A stretch of DNA of 64,000 bases from Brevibacillus choshinensis (GTDB taxonomy: Bacteria; Bacillota; Bacilli; Brevibacillales; Brevibacillaceae), in the NCBI RefSeq assembly GCF_001420695.1, contig NZ_LJJB01000013.1, forward strand, positions 1,267,001 to 1,331,000, given 5' to 3'. Shown here one piece after another: positions 41,616 through 51,181 of this stretch. Made by a program: the position numbers and the translations under genes. The stretch's first letter is position 1; the number at the start of each line of letters is the position of its first letter. The notes under the pieces are model-generated. The model worked only from the letters and a program-made list of their open reading frames with translations, searched no databases and was not told where the DNA came from.

Positions 41616-42310
41616 CAGCTTTCCACCCCGAACTTGTAGCCGATCCCCCAGACAGTATGAATGCATTCATACGGGAGATTATCCAGCCGTTGTCGGATCT
41701 TTTTGATATGGACATCAATCGTGCGCACGTCCCCAAAGTAGTCAAAGCCCCATACAAGCTCCAGCAGCTGCTCGCGTGAGAATACACTGCCTGGTGACTT
41801 TGCCATCTGCACCAGCAAGTCAAACTCCTTGGGTCGGAAGTTGATTTTCTCACCCGCTGCCACCACTTCCCGCTTGTCTACATCGATCGTCAGCTGATCA
41901 AAGGCGAGTGGCTTGGACACGTCCTCCACAGCTTTTGTTTTCGGCTGCATCCGGCGTAAAATAGCGCGAATCCGCGCAACCAGCTCGCGCGGACTAAACG
42001 GTTTTGTCACATAGTCATCCGCGCCCAGCTCCAAACCGAGAACGCGATCGAATTCTTCATCCTTGGCCGTCAGCATGATGATGGGCGTGTCCCACTTTTT
42101 GCGAATTTCCCGACAAGCCTCAAAGCCATCCATCTGCGGCATCATCACATCCAGAATCACCATGTCTGGCGCTTCTTTTTCCATCAAATCGATGGCTTGC
42201 TGACCGTCATTTGCAACGACTAAATCTATTTGTTGTTTCAAAAAGTAAAGGCGAATAATTTCGCGTACATTTGGATCATCGTCAGCTACTAAAACCTTTG
42301 TTGGTGCCAA
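41615..42310 (-). CDS. OmpR/PhoB-family response regulator
   Basis: About 231 residues. Receiver with D54 (MVILDVMMPQMDG), T in MLTAKD, K in YVTKPFSP; winged helix with VRTIDVHIKKIRQRL and VWGIGYKF. TTG at 42310 is preferred (AGGGAGG 9 nt upstream) over a TTG three codons earlier. Operon with the kinase, one-base overlap. Confidence 0.92.
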   Translation of the reverse strand: MAPTKVLVADDDPNVREIIRLYFLKQQIDLVVANDGQQAIDLMEKEAPDMVILDVMMPQMDGFEACREIRKKWDTPIIMLTAKDEEFDRVLGLELGADDYVTKPFSPRELVARIRAILRRMQPKTKAVEDVSKPLAFDQLTIDVDKREVVAAGEKINFRPKEFDLLVQMAKSPGSVFSREQLLELVWGFDYFGDVRTIDVHIKKIRQRLDNLPYECIHTVWGIGYKFGVES

Positions 42311-42429
42311 AGCTAACAACCTCCCTTCCGTAAAAAACCTAGTTCAGACCGGCAGGCTTTTTCCTATGGTAACACAGATACAGGGGCTTGTGGACGGATG
42401 GAAGTCCTAGCTGGCTGGAACTAGAAGGA

Positions 42430-42463
42430 AAGAAAAGAAAAAAAGCCGGGAACAAATCCCGAC
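42430..42463 (-). terminator. terminator of brnQ
   Basis: GTCGGGA / TCCCGGC imperfect hairpin followed by T7CTTTT on the minus strand, 25 bp after the brnQ stop. Confidence 0.65.
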
Positions 42464-42484
42464 TCCTTTCATGTTCGATTCGAA

Positions 42485-43840
42485 TTACGTATTGCTCGGC
42501 TTCTCCTGATAGACCTCTTGCTCCCCTTTTCGCTTCGGACGCAAGCTTCCCCACAGAAAACCGAGCAAGGCCCCTGCGATCGCTGGGAGCAACCAGCCGA
42601 TGCCTTCTTTATAGAGGGGAAGATGCTCGTATACATCCGTAATTCCCCTAACCGGCAAACCAATCAGAGCAGCCCCATCGACCAAGCTGATCGCCGCCGT
42701 AACCACGATGGCGCCTACGTAAACGGCCGAGTAGCCTTTGAACCATTTGTGAAAAAACGATACGAACATCAGGACAATCCCAATCGGATAGATCGCCATC
42801 AGAACCGGAACTGAGAATGCAATCAGTTGGGTCAAGCCAACATTCGCTACAGCCGCACTAAACACGCACAGAATAGCAGCCATGGTGCGATAGGAAATCG
42901 AAGGAATCCGATCCGAGAAGAAGCGTCCGCATGCAGTAACCAGCCCAATGGATGTCGTCAGGCAAGCCAATGTCACAGCCAGCCCCAAAAGCATAGAACC
43001 AAACGATCCAAACAAATGTTGGACGACAGTAGTCAGGATTTGCCCCCCATTTTCAGACGCACCCAATGAAATGCTAGTCGCTCCCATGTAACCTAGCGCG
43101 AGATAGACAAGCCCCAAACCGATCGCTGCAATGACCGCAGCCTTGATCGTCGACGTCGTGATTTTCTTGCGATCCGTCACTCCTACTGCCTGTACGGAAG
43201 CCGTCACGACGATACCAAATACCATCGCTGCCAAGGCGTCAAGCGTCAAGTAGCCTTCCAAAAAGCCTTTGATGAACGGAGACTTCTCATAGGCTCCAGT
43301 CGGTTGTCCCATCTCTCCAATCGGATTGAACATGGTCCCAACGAACATGACACCAATAATGATCAACAAAGCCGGTGTCAAAATTTTCCCGATCCTGTCT
43401 ACCAGTTTGGACGGATTCAAGCTAAGCCAGTACGTGAGAGCAAAATAGGCAATCGTCGTAATGAACAACGGTACCCAGCTTCCCTTTGCGGACTCTGGCA
43501 GGAACGGCATGACTCCCATTTCGAATGTAACTGTACCGGTTCGCGGTATCGCCAGAAAAGGACCAATCGCCAAATATACGACAAAAGTAAACACAACAGC
43601 AAAGACAGGGTGTACCCTTCCTGCCAGCGTCTGCAAGTTTCCTCCACCAAGACCCACTGCAATAACACCTAGCAATGGCAAGCCTACACCCGTGATGATA
43701 AAGCCAAGCATGGCTATCCACACGTCAGTTCCCGCAGCTTGTCCCAAAGCAGGTGGAAAGATCATATTGCCCGCTCCGAAGAACAGGGCAAACAGCATGA
43801 GTCCTACAGTAATGGTTTCTCTCGTTGATAATTCTCTCAT
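42485..43840 (-). CDS. brnQ: branched-chain amino acid transporter, BrnQ (LIVCS) family
   Basis: 451 residues, twelve membrane helices. Start region LSTRETITVGLMLFALFFGAGNMIFPPALGQAAG is the BrnQ signature; GGGNLQTLAGRVHPVFAVVFT follows. Sodium- or proton-coupled uptake of Leu, Ile and Val. The upstream region is AT-rich with a TATAAT-like -10; no T-box was seen. Confidence 0.93.
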   Translation of the reverse strand: MRELSTRETITVGLMLFALFFGAGNMIFPPALGQAAGTDVWIAMLGFIITGVGLPLLGVIAVGLGGGNLQTLAGRVHPVFAVVFTFVVYLAIGPFLAIPRTGTVTFEMGVMPFLPESAKGSWVPLFITTIAYFALTYWLSLNPSKLVDRIGKILTPALLIIIGVMFVGTMFNPIGEMGQPTGAYEKSPFIKGFLEGYLTLDALAAMVFGIVVTASVQAVGVTDRKKITTSTIKAAVIAAIGLGLVYLALGYMGATSISLGASENGGQILTTVVQHLFGSFGSMLLGLAVTLACLTTSIGLVTACGRFFSDRIPSISYRTMAAILCVFSAAVANVGLTQLIAFSVPVLMAIYPIGIVLMFVSFFHKWFKGYSAVYVGAIVVTAAISLVDGAALIGLPVRGITDVYEHLPLYKEGIGWLLPAIAGALLGFLWGSLRPKRKGEQEVYQEKPSNT

Positions 43841-43956
43841 GTTGTTCCCCTTTATATTTTTAATAATAATAAATTTTAGTTTATTATAAAGGAATTATTA
43901 ATGAAACAACAACCTTCATTTTTTTCTAATTTATTGGAACAAAAGATCGTATTTCA

Positions 43957-44259
43957 TCATTTTTCCTGTATCGGACTTAGTATTTCTACTTCGATGATAT
44001 TCCATTCTCGCCATGAGACTCTCTCCAGAATAAAGAGCAGGGTAGCATCTGAAACAGCGCGTACCCTGTTATCCCGCTCATATATGATGGATTCCCATTG
44101 TGCAGTAACTTGCGGGCGATTGTCAATGCTCTTGCCCCGATCCTTGACATGAAGCTCGTATGTACCCGCATGATTGCTTTCAAAATAAGAAACCATTTCC
44201 CGAACTTTTTCCAGCTGATCACGCTGAACTGTCAGACCGGTCGTGTCTTGGTCCCTCAC
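43957..44259 (-). CDS. hypothetical protein downstream of the AlkA-type glycosylase
   Basis: About 100 residues from a GTG at 44259 (start uncertain; no good ribosome binding site is seen). The frame has protein-like composition (LEKVREMVSYFESNHAGTYE; VTAQWESIIYERD) and no stop for 160 codons, though its upstream part overlaps the glycosylase gene in another frame. No family recognised, no membrane segment. It would start about 30 bp after the glycosylase stop and may be its operon partner. Confidence 0.4.
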   Translation of the reverse strand: MRDQDTTGLTVQRDQLEKVREMVSYFESNHAGTYELHVKDRGKSIDNRPQVTAQWESIIYERDNRVRAVSDATLLFILERVSWREWNIIEVEILSPIQEK

Positions 44260-44290
44260 GTGCTCGATGGCCGATTTGACGCTCCCATAG

Positions 44291-45223
44291 CTACTCCCAG
44301 GTCTCTTTCCGTCTGACAGCTCCGACGGCTTCCCAAATGTACAGCGAGCATACACTTCGCCAAGGCGCCCAATCTTCACCGATGCGGCGGATTTCTTTTT
44401 CATCTGGCTTTTCCGCCAAACCGTACACCATGTGAATGCCGTTTCGCAGGCCAATGTCCGCAGCAGGCAGCAGGTCAGGTCGGCCCATCCCGAACATCAT
44501 CAGGCACTCCACGGTCCATCTGCCAATCCCTCTCAACGACGTTAAGTAAGAAATAATTTCTTCATCCTCCATGTGCCAAACCCGGTCCAGATCAATCGTT
44601 CCGTTTACAATGGCGCGAGCGTAGTCGATGATGTATTCTGCTTTTCGCTGGCTGAATTGCAGAGGACGCAAATCAGAGGGCTCTAGTCTGGAGACAGCCT
44701 CCTCCGTCGGGAATGCCAAAAATTTGCGACCTTCTTCATCTTCCAACGTATCACCCGCCAATTCCAGCAAGCGCTGAGTAAGCGAAGCAGCAAACACCAA
44801 ATTGATTTGTTGACCGATGATCGTCTTTACCATGCATTGAAACAAATCCGAATCTAAAAAAGGGCGCAGACCGCGAAATCGCTCGGTCAGAATCGCCAGC
44901 GGTTGCTGCTCACGCATATGTATGTAGATGGGGGTCAGGTCAAGATCGGCACTAAACATATGCCGGACCGTTTTCTCCAAAAGCTGTTGCTCTGCAGAAG
45001 TGAGCGTCGACTCCGTGTGCAAACGAATGAATGGCTCTTCCATAGAGCCTGCAAACTGAAGGCTGACCAATACAGGGCGTGCAGCGACTCGAAATACACG
45101 GCGAAGCGTCTGGCCCTGCACATCCACCAGCAGTTGCGGATCCGGATGTGTCTCCAGCCGGCGTAACAGCCGTTCAAAGGAGTAAGGGGGTCGTAAGGAA
45201 ATGGCAGTCTCGTACAAAACCAT
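44291..45223 (-). CDS. DNA-3-methyladenine glycosylase II, AlkA-like
   Basis: 310 residues. Order: an N-terminal beta domain, then the helical HhH-GPD core with LFQCMVKTIIGQQINLVFAA, the helix-hairpin-helix LTSLRGIGRWTVECLMM, and the catalytic Asp in LLPAADIGLRNGI. It removes alkylated bases such as 3-methyladenine and hypoxanthine, giving abasic sites for base-excision repair. No Fe-S cysteine cluster, as in AlkA. Upstream of a possible small partner ORF on the same strand. Confidence 0.9.
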   Translation of the reverse strand: MVLYETAISLRPPYSFERLLRRLETHPDPQLLVDVQGQTLRRVFRVAARPVLVSLQFAGSMEEPFIRLHTESTLTSAEQQLLEKTVRHMFSADLDLTPIYIHMREQQPLAILTERFRGLRPFLDSDLFQCMVKTIIGQQINLVFAASLTQRLLELAGDTLEDEEGRKFLAFPTEEAVSRLEPSDLRPLQFSQRKAEYIIDYARAIVNGTIDLDRVWHMEDEEIISYLTSLRGIGRWTVECLMMFGMGRPDLLPAADIGLRNGIHMVYGLAEKPDEKEIRRIGEDWAPWRSVCSLYIWEAVGAVRRKETWE

Positions 45224-45260
45224 CGCACCTTCCTAGATTTTCCACCATAATAACACAAAA

Positions 45261-45290
45261 CACCCCCGGAACTCATCCGGAGGTGCCATT
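45261..45290 (-). terminator. terminator of the proline dehydrogenase gene
   Basis: CACCTCCGGA / TCCGGGGGTG hairpin then TTTTGTG on the minus strand. Confidence 0.7.
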
Positions 45291-45313
45291 TGTCATTTCG
45301 CGATCTTGCTCTT

Positions 45314-46234
45314 TTACTTGGTAAACATCCCTTTGAGGACGAATTTCACGTTTGCCGGGCTCTCAGCCAGACGACGCATGAAGTAGCCATACCAGTCGTT
45401 GCCGTATGGTACGTAGACACGCATCTTGTAGCCTTCACGTGCCAATTCGATCTGGGACTGAGTGCGGATCCCGTACAGCATTTGGAACTCAAATTGAGTC
45501 CGCGGGATGTCGTGTTCTTTCACCAGCTTTTTCACGTACTCAATGATCGCATCGTCATGTGTGGCGACTGCAGCATAACCACCGTTGAGCAAATGCTGCT
45601 TGATGATTTTTTTGTAGTTTTCATCCACATCTGGCTTGTTCGGGTAAGCAACTTCGGGAGATTCCTTGTAAGCGCCTTTTACCAAGCGGAAGTTAACCTT
45701 TTTATCTTTGAGGCTATCGATGTCATCAGCTGCCTTGTACAGGTATGCTTGAATCACGGTACCTACGTTGGTGTAATCTTCCAACAGCTCGTTCAAGATC
45801 TCCATGGTGACATGATTGTGCGCGTAGTCCTCCATGTCGATTCGTACGAAGATGTTGCCATTTTTCCGAGCGGCATCCAAGATACGGCGCATGTTGCTCA
45901 TGCACAGCTCGCGGCTGATGTCGAGACCTAGTGAAGTCATTTTCAGCGACAGGTTGCAGTCTACACCAGACTGATGGATCGCTTCAATGGTTTTAATGCA
46001 GTAATCAGCCGATTCATTTGCCTCTTCCACACTAAAGACGAATTCGCCCAAGTGATCGAGTGTGCAAACGAGACCTTTTTGATTCAAGTCACGGACTGCC
46101 TTGATGGCTTCCGCAATGGTCTCACCCGATACGAAGCGGTTCGCACCGAACCGAAGACCCCATTTCTTAGCAGCTGCGTTCAGCGTTTGGTTTTTAGATA
46201 AAAATAGAAAAAAGTCCTTCATAGCTTGTTCCAT
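45314..46234 (-). CDS. proline dehydrogenase
   Basis: 306 residues, the monofunctional FAD-dependent (beta-alpha)8 enzyme that oxidises proline to pyrroline-5-carboxylate. Landmarks: VRIDMEDYAHNHVT, VNFRLVKGAYKESPEVAY, YAAVATHDDAIIEYV, FEFQMLYGIR, and the C-terminal RVYVPYGNDWYGYFMRRLAESPANV with substrate-binding RR. ATG at 46234 lies 10 nt from AGGAGGAG. Control is predicted by a sigma-54 promoter at 46279-46293 and the activator encoded divergently. No pyrroline-5-carboxylate dehydrogenase gene is seen next to it. Confidence 0.94.
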   Translation of the reverse strand: MEQAMKDFFLFLSKNQTLNAAAKKWGLRFGANRFVSGETIAEAIKAVRDLNQKGLVCTLDHLGEFVFSVEEANESADYCIKTIEAIHQSGVDCNLSLKMTSLGLDISRELCMSNMRRILDAARKNGNIFVRIDMEDYAHNHVTMEILNELLEDYTNVGTVIQAYLYKAADDIDSLKDKKVNFRLVKGAYKESPEVAYPNKPDVDENYKKIIKQHLLNGGYAAVATHDDAIIEYVKKLVKEHDIPRTQFEFQMLYGIRTQSQIELAREGYKMRVYVPYGNDWYGYFMRRLAESPANVKFVLKGMFTK

Positions 46235-46278
46235 CGTTGACTGTCTCCTCCTCAACGTACTCTGCATCCTTTTTATTA

Positions 46279-46293
46279 GCATGAATCATGCCA
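46279..46293 (-). promoter_or_regulatory. sigma-54 (-24/-12) promoter of proline dehydrogenase
   Basis: TGGCATGATTCATGC on the minus strand, against TGGCAC-N5-TTGC: the invariant GG and GC are 12 bp apart as required. The start is predicted near 46267, 33 nt before the ATG. Confidence 0.65.
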
Positions 46294-46379
46294 AACCTAA
46301 TCACTTCAAGATGCTTTGTATTTTCATTAAAAAGGGCTCGTTGTCTGATCAGGGATCGCACAAGTTATTTCAACACATA

Positions 46380-46406
46380 TGTACAAGCTGTGTCTATTCT
46401 TGTACA
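46380..46406. promoter_or_regulatory. upstream activating sequence for the sigma-54 activator
   Basis: Perfect inverted repeat TGTACAAG-N11-CTTGTACA, 87 bp upstream of the -24 box and about 70 bp before the activator gene, so it could also mediate autoregulation. Confidence 0.6.
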
Positions 46407-46478
46407 CTTTTGATTAGATGAAGTTTCGTGCACGACAAGAAAGTGGTTTTCTTGTTAGTTTGGATAGGAAGTGATGAT

Positions 46479-48182
46479 TTGAAACCATTATTCTCACTGG
46501 ATAGTGTTGTCTTCTCCTTGGCCGCTCCCGTCAATCCTGATGACATCAGAATACGCACGGGCGAAAAAGAAGGTGTATGGCAGAATGGAGAGCACAACGT
46601 CCACGTATTGGTGGTCAAGGAAACGGACTCATTAGAAGCAGTCACCAAAGAGCTTCGTTCTGCGTTGAGTGAATCCTCTTTGCCCGCACTTGTCACTGTC
46701 GATGAAAACGATACACCCACTGGCATCATTACTCCCAGTCAGTTGCTCGCCTACTATCTCAGCTTGATTCAGAATCAGTCTGTGTTGTTGCGAACCTTGA
46801 TGGACACGATGAGTGAAGCCACTACAATCGTGGATTCCCGAAATGTCGTGCAATACTGGAATCGTGCTGCGGAGAATATTTATGAAATTGACCGTGTGCA
46901 AGTGATCGGCACTTCTCTGGATGAGCATTTTGCCAGCGAGTCGATTCGTCTGTTGGATGCGTTGCGGCAAGGAACTTCCGTGCAACGCGTATACCACATT
47001 CCCCGCCCAGATAGTCACGTGCTGATCAATGCTGCCCCGATCCGCCTCGAGGGTGACATCATCGGTGCCATCTCCATCGAACAGGACATTACCGAGCTCG
47101 TCCGACTGAACGAAGAGCTCGCTCACACGACAGCACATCTGCACACGCTGCAGCAGGAGATGAGCCGATTTCATGCGGCTGATGATCCTTTCTATTCGAT
47201 CAAAGGGCATTCCGCCTCGATCCACGCTGCCATCTCATCCGCACAAAAAGTGGCTCAGACAGACGCTACCGTTCTGATCTATGGAGAGAGCGGAGTTGGC
47301 AAGGAGCTATTTGCCAAAGCCATCCACCAAGCGAGTCGACGTCGGGAAAAACCGTTTATCGCTATCAACTGTGGAGCCATCCCTGCTGCCTTATTTGAAA
47401 GCGAGCTGTTTGGCTATCAAGGAGGGGCTTTTACCGGCGCTGAAAAAAAAGGAAAGCCAGGCAAGCTGGAATTGGCCCACGGAGGCACGCTGTTTCTCGA
47501 TGAAATCGGTGAGCTGCCGCTGGAATTACAGGTCAAGCTTCTCCGCGCACTGCAGGAACGGCAGTTTTATCGCGTAGGAGGGACGGAGCCCATTACCGTG
47601 AATACTCGCATCGTCGCGGCAACCAATCGCCATCTGGAGCAAATGGTAGCAGATGGACGGTTCCGTGAAGACCTGTATTACCGGCTCAATGTCTTCTCCC
47701 TCGAAATTCCGCCTTTGCGTGAGCGGCGTGAAGACCTACCCGAATTGGTGCAGATTTTCATTCAGGAATACTCGGTCGTCCACGAACAGCCTGTTCCGCG
47801 CATCGCGTCTGAGGTTATGCAATCTTTATTCGATTACAGCTGGCCTGGTAACATCCGTCAGCTCCGCAATGTTATTGAGCGCTTGTCCATCCTGCAGGAA
47901 AATGGCGTCATCTTGCCAGAGCATCTCCCGTCTGCTATTCGCTCGCATCAAGCGATGGAGTCTGTCAGTGCGTATCAGCCGCCTGTTCTGTCTCGCCCAG
48001 CACCGCATGCGATGTATCCTCCTGCACCCAGTGGAGCCGAACGGGAACGAATTGTCGCGGCATTGGCTCGAACTTACGGTAACAAAAAAGCTGCCGCTGA
48101 ATTGCTCGGAATCTCACGCGGAACGCTGTACAACAAAATGAAAAAATACGGCTTACACGAGGAGTCATTTAGATGGGAATGA
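46479..48182 (+). CDS. sigma-54-dependent transcriptional activator (RocR-type: PAS, AAA+, Fis HTH)
   Basis: About 567 residues. The N-terminal 90 residues are CBS-like; PAS domain follows ([36 protein letters not shown]). AAA+ core: Walker A GESGVGKE, sigma-54 contact loop GAFTGA, Walker [25 protein letters not shown]; Fis-type HTH at the end ([24 protein letters not shown]). TTG at 46479 is favoured by AGGAAGTG 5 nt upstream. No receiver domain, so it senses a metabolite itself. Divergent from proline dehydrogenase, which it is predicted to activate. Confidence 0.9.
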   Translation: MKPLFSLDSVVFSLAAPVNPDDIRIRTGEKEGVWQNGEHNVHVLVVKETDSLEAVTKELRSALSESSLPALVTVDENDTPTGIITPSQLLAYYLSLIQNQSVLLRTLMDTMSEATTIVDSRNVVQYWNRAAENIYEIDRVQVIGTSLDEHFASESIRLLDALRQGTSVQRVYHIPRPDSHVLINAAPIRLEGDIIGAISIEQDITELVRLNEELAHTTAHLHTLQQEMSRFHAADDPFYSIKGHSASIHAAISSAQKVAQTDATVLIYGESGVGKELFAKAIHQASRRREKPFIAINCGAIPAALFESELFGYQGGAFTGAEKKGKPGKLELAHGGTLFLDEIGELPLELQVKLLRALQERQFYRVGGTEPITVNTRIVAATNRHLEQMVADGRFREDLYYRLNVFSLEIPPLRERREDLPELVQIFIQEYSVVHEQPVPRIASEVMQSLFDYSWPGNIRQLRNVIERLSILQENGVILPEHLPSAIRSHQAMESVSAYQPPVLSRPAPHAMYPPAPSGAERERIVAALARTYGNKKAAAELLGISRGTLYNKMKKYGLHEESFRWE

Positions 48183-49306
48183 TTTCATGGTCGGATGAGC
48201 TGTTCCAGGTTCATCACGCTGACGAAACCGTTTCGCTTTTGCCCAAGGAATACGCCTTGTTTCAATATCTATTCACGTGGAAAAACCGGACATTCAGCCG
48301 GGAAGATCTGCTCGATCGGGTATGGCCGTTAGAAGACCCGACTGATCGGACCGTCGACGACCACATCTACCGTCTGCGCCGCAAGCTGCAAAAGTGGTCG
48401 CATCTCTTTACCATCGACACGGTACGGGGAGTCGGCTACCGCCTCTCGTGGAAGCAGCATCAACCGCCCAAGCCTTCTGCTCTCAACCGCGACTTTTCTG
48501 ATTCCATACGTAATTTGATGGAGACGTATCATGGCATGGGAATGGGGGCAGCCATGCAGACGCTCTCCACTCATCAAGAAGTCCTCGGATTTTCGATGGA
48601 TCCTTTTTACGACATGTACCTGCACTTCATACGCGGCGATTTCGTCTGGTTTATAGAGACAACCTCCTTTCCATTGCCAGAAAAGCTGTTTTATCTATTT
48701 CACATCTACTACATGGCTGAGACTGACCCGCGAAAAACGGTGCGTGTCTTTAAACATGTGGAGTCACACCAAGATCAAATGCCCACCTCTTTTCGCGATG
48801 AACTGCAAATAGCCGCCGTGGGCTTGTATGCGATGGCCGGCTTACTAGCAGAAGCTGAGCAACAACTGGTGAAAGCGACACAAATCGTGGATGGTATGAA
48901 TTCGGAGAGCTTTACCCTATTTCTGAACGCGGAGCAAACGATGCTTGCCCTCCTGTCCAATCGCTTGGATGAGGCAGAAGAGATCATTCGCCGCTCTGCG
49001 GAGAAGCTGCAAATGGTTCCTATGCAGCGTGAGTTGGGCAGCTTTACCCTTTCTCGCGGAATATGTATGTACCTAAGAGGGGAACGAACGAAAGCTCGTC
49101 AATTGGTCGATGAGGGGATCGAAATCATTCGCGCAACCAAATTTATGCCTCATCTGATCTATGCCGTGCACTCCTTACAGTTTTTTTTGCAGACCTTCGA
49201 ATGCGATGATGAATGGCTGAGAAAGTATAAAAAGGTGTGGACAGAGCTGACCAGCGAATTCAAGTTTGAAGAGCTTAAAAAATCGATCCTTTCCATCATT
49301 TCCTGA
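48173..49306 (+). CDS. winged-helix (OmpR-type) regulator with helical C-terminal domain, no receiver
   Basis: 377 residues. Residues 1-100 form a transcriptional-regulatory C-terminal winged helix (LLPKEYALFQYLFTWKNRTFSREDLLDRVW; TVDDHIYRLRRKLQKW; IDTVRGVGYRLSWK). The rest is alpha-helical with TPR-like repeats (EAEQQLVKATQIVDGM; LDEAEEIIRRSAEKLQ; ARQLVDEGIEII). There is no receiver or kinase. It overlaps the sigma-54 activator by 10 bp and so is co-translated; targets unknown, with the following MFS pump a possible one. Confidence 0.78.
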   Translation: MGMISWSDELFQVHHADETVSLLPKEYALFQYLFTWKNRTFSREDLLDRVWPLEDPTDRTVDDHIYRLRRKLQKWSHLFTIDTVRGVGYRLSWKQHQPPKPSALNRDFSDSIRNLMETYHGMGMGAAMQTLSTHQEVLGFSMDPFYDMYLHFIRGDFVWFIETTSFPLPEKLFYLFHIYYMAETDPRKTVRVFKHVESHQDQMPTSFRDELQIAAVGLYAMAGLLAEAEQQLVKATQIVDGMNSESFTLFLNAEQTMLALLSNRLDEAEEIIRRSAEKLQMVPMQRELGSFTLSRGICMYLRGERTKARQLVDEGIEIIRATKFMPHLIYAVHSLQFFLQTFECDDEWLRKYKKVWTELTSEFKFEELKKSILSIIS

Positions 49307-49373
49307 ACCGTCTGATATTCCTCTGACAATTCCCGCTTAGTATCAAAGGGAATCGTTCGATGGAGGGATTATC

Positions 49374-50621
49374 TTGTTACGAGAAAATAAGACGTTTCGC
49401 ATATTGTTCTTTTCTTATGGATTGTCGACGTTGGGGGACTGGTTTGATTTTATTGCCGTGTCGATCCTGCTTGCATTTGTCTGGAAAGCGGATCCGATGA
49501 TGATGGCGTTCTTGCCGATTGCCTATGCTGCACCGGGTATTATTCTAGGACAGTTTGCGGGGGTGCTCGCCGATCGCGTGAACAAAGTCAGAATGATGAT
49601 TCTCATGGACGTCTTTCAGGCTGCATCTACCCTCTTACTACTGGCGATGCCTGATCCAGTATCGTTCTTGATTGTCATAGCCTTGCGCTCCTGTGCTTCT
49701 GTGTTCAACGATCCTGCGCAGCAAACGTTGACGCGCCAGATTGTACCTGAGCATCAGCTGTTGCAGGCGACTTCTTTAAACGGCGCGGTCTTTCAAATGG
49801 GGAAACTGATCGGACCATTGATCGGCGGGACGGTCGCTGCGTTTTTTGCCCCTGCCATCTGTCTGATCGTCAATGCCTGTAGCTTTCTTTTGTCTGCCGT
49901 GCTGCTCCTCTCGATCCGAAATGTCGAAAAAAACACTACCTCTTCCCGCGTTCACACTCGCGAAAAATCCATCCCGCTTCATCTAGCCTGGCGAGAAGGC
50001 TGGGGCATCTTTTTGCAAAACCGCATCCTGTTGTTCAGCACGATTTTTTCTCTCTTTGCCATGATGGCGATCCAGCTAGCCGATGCGCAGTTGCCCGTCA
50101 TCTTCCGAGAAAAAGTACCGCTTCACCCTGAGATGGTCGGATATGTGGTCAGCGCTGTCGGCTTGGGAGCCTTGCTTACTGTGACATGGCTGCATCGTCA
50201 AAAAGAGCTGCGCTCGTACGGCTGGATTTTGGGAGGCGGAGTCTTTTTGATCGGGATTTGCTTTTCGTGGATCGCTTTATACCAGCCAGACAGCAACCGT
50301 TATTGGATGTTGGTTGCTGCCTTGTTCGCAGGTGTCGGGACTGGACTCACGACAGTCGGCACTAACTACCTCGTCCAAAAGGAAACACCGCGTGAAGCAC
50401 TCGGGCGAGTCCGGGGAATTATCGACTCCCTGACCAGCACGACGTTTATCATTGCGCCCCTCATGGGTGGCTGGCTCATGACGGTCTGGGGACCCAGTCT
50501 CGCCTTTTTACGAGTCGGCGCAGGGATTGCTGCGATTGGTTTAAGTGCACTTCTACTCCAGCGCCTCATTTGGGGAAAGCGGAAGACAGAAGTTACGGTT
50601 GTCTCGGAACAAGCCGGATAA
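49374..50621 (+). CDS. MFS transporter (macrolide-efflux-like)
   Basis: 415 residues, twelve membrane helices. N-terminus FRILFFSYGLSTLGDWFDFIAVSILLAF and the motif-A region GVLADRVNKVRMMI are typical of Mef/enterobactin-exporter-like MFS proteins. The TTG at 49374 is 6 nt after GGAGGG. Follows the winged-helix gene by 67 bp; its end overlaps the convergent sugar-dehydrogenase remnant by 29 bp. Substrate unknown. Confidence 0.87.
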   Translation: MLRENKTFRILFFSYGLSTLGDWFDFIAVSILLAFVWKADPMMMAFLPIAYAAPGIILGQFAGVLADRVNKVRMMILMDVFQAASTLLLLAMPDPVSFLIVIALRSCASVFNDPAQQTLTRQIVPEHQLLQATSLNGAVFQMGKLIGPLIGGTVAAFFAPAICLIVNACSFLLSAVLLLSIRNVEKNTTSSRVHTREKSIPLHLAWREGWGIFLQNRILLFSTIFSLFAMMAIQLADAQLPVIFREKVPLHPEMVGYVVSAVGLGALLTVTWLHRQKELRSYGWILGGGVFLIGICFSWIALYQPDSNRYWMLVAALFAGVGTGLTTVGTNYLVQKETPREALGRVRGIIDSLTSTTFIIAPLMGGWLMTVWGPSLAFLRVGAGIAAIGLSALLLQRLIWGKRKTEVTVVSEQAG

Positions 50622-51138
50622 TTTTGTCATCGTCATCTCGGGGGGTGCCACGGCCATCCCGGTTGTTTGTTAATAAGTAGAGGGAGCCGTCCTTGGCTTC
50701 GAACACATCACGCAGACGGCCATTTTCCCCTTGCCAGAAAGATGTCGCTTTCACCACCGTATCCGGACGCTCCGGGTCCAGAGTGATCTTTTGCACTTGC
50801 ATCCCTCGCAGGTTGGCGACGAGCAGTTGACCTGCCCATGGACCCTTCGTCACGAAGGTCATGCCTGATGGTGCCCATGTCGTATCTCCACTGTGGATAA
50901 TCGGAGTGGCCATCCCCTCTTTTTTCTGGTCTCCCTGAATGACTGGCCAGCCGTAGTTGACTCCATTTTGGATTCGGTTGATCTCATCATGCGCAGATGG
51001 ACCGTGCTCCGAGCTGTACAATAAGCCATTTGCCGGATTCCAGGCGATGCCCTGCGGATTGCGGTGTCCCCAACTGAATACGGGTGAACCAGGAAAAGGA
51101 TTGTCTGCTGGTAGTGAGCCGTCCAATTGAATGCGCAA
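50593..51138 (-). pseudogene. C-terminal half of a PQQ-dependent sugar dehydrogenase (YliI/Asd-like), 5' truncated
   Basis: About 181 residues matching the last half of soluble aldose dehydrogenases: SPVFSWGHRNPQGIAWNP, SEHGPSAHDEINRI, NYGWPVIQGDQ, DVFEAKDGSLYLLTNNRDG. Full-length members have roughly 350 residues with a signal peptide; the N-terminal half, including the catalytic base region, is missing. The frame is cut off by a TGA just upstream and abuts the PilZ gene 44 bp away, suggesting a deletion that fused the two flanks. A truncated product could be made from the TTG at 51138 but no ribosome binding site is seen. Confidence 0.8.
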
Positions 51139-51181
51139 AATTAAAAAATTGGCCCAGAGCGAACCAATTCCTCAAAAGGGT

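Noticed and set aside
40814-41853. Several 100-155-codon frames inside the second two-component system
   Set aside because: They are alternative frames of clearly conserved kinase and regulator genes.
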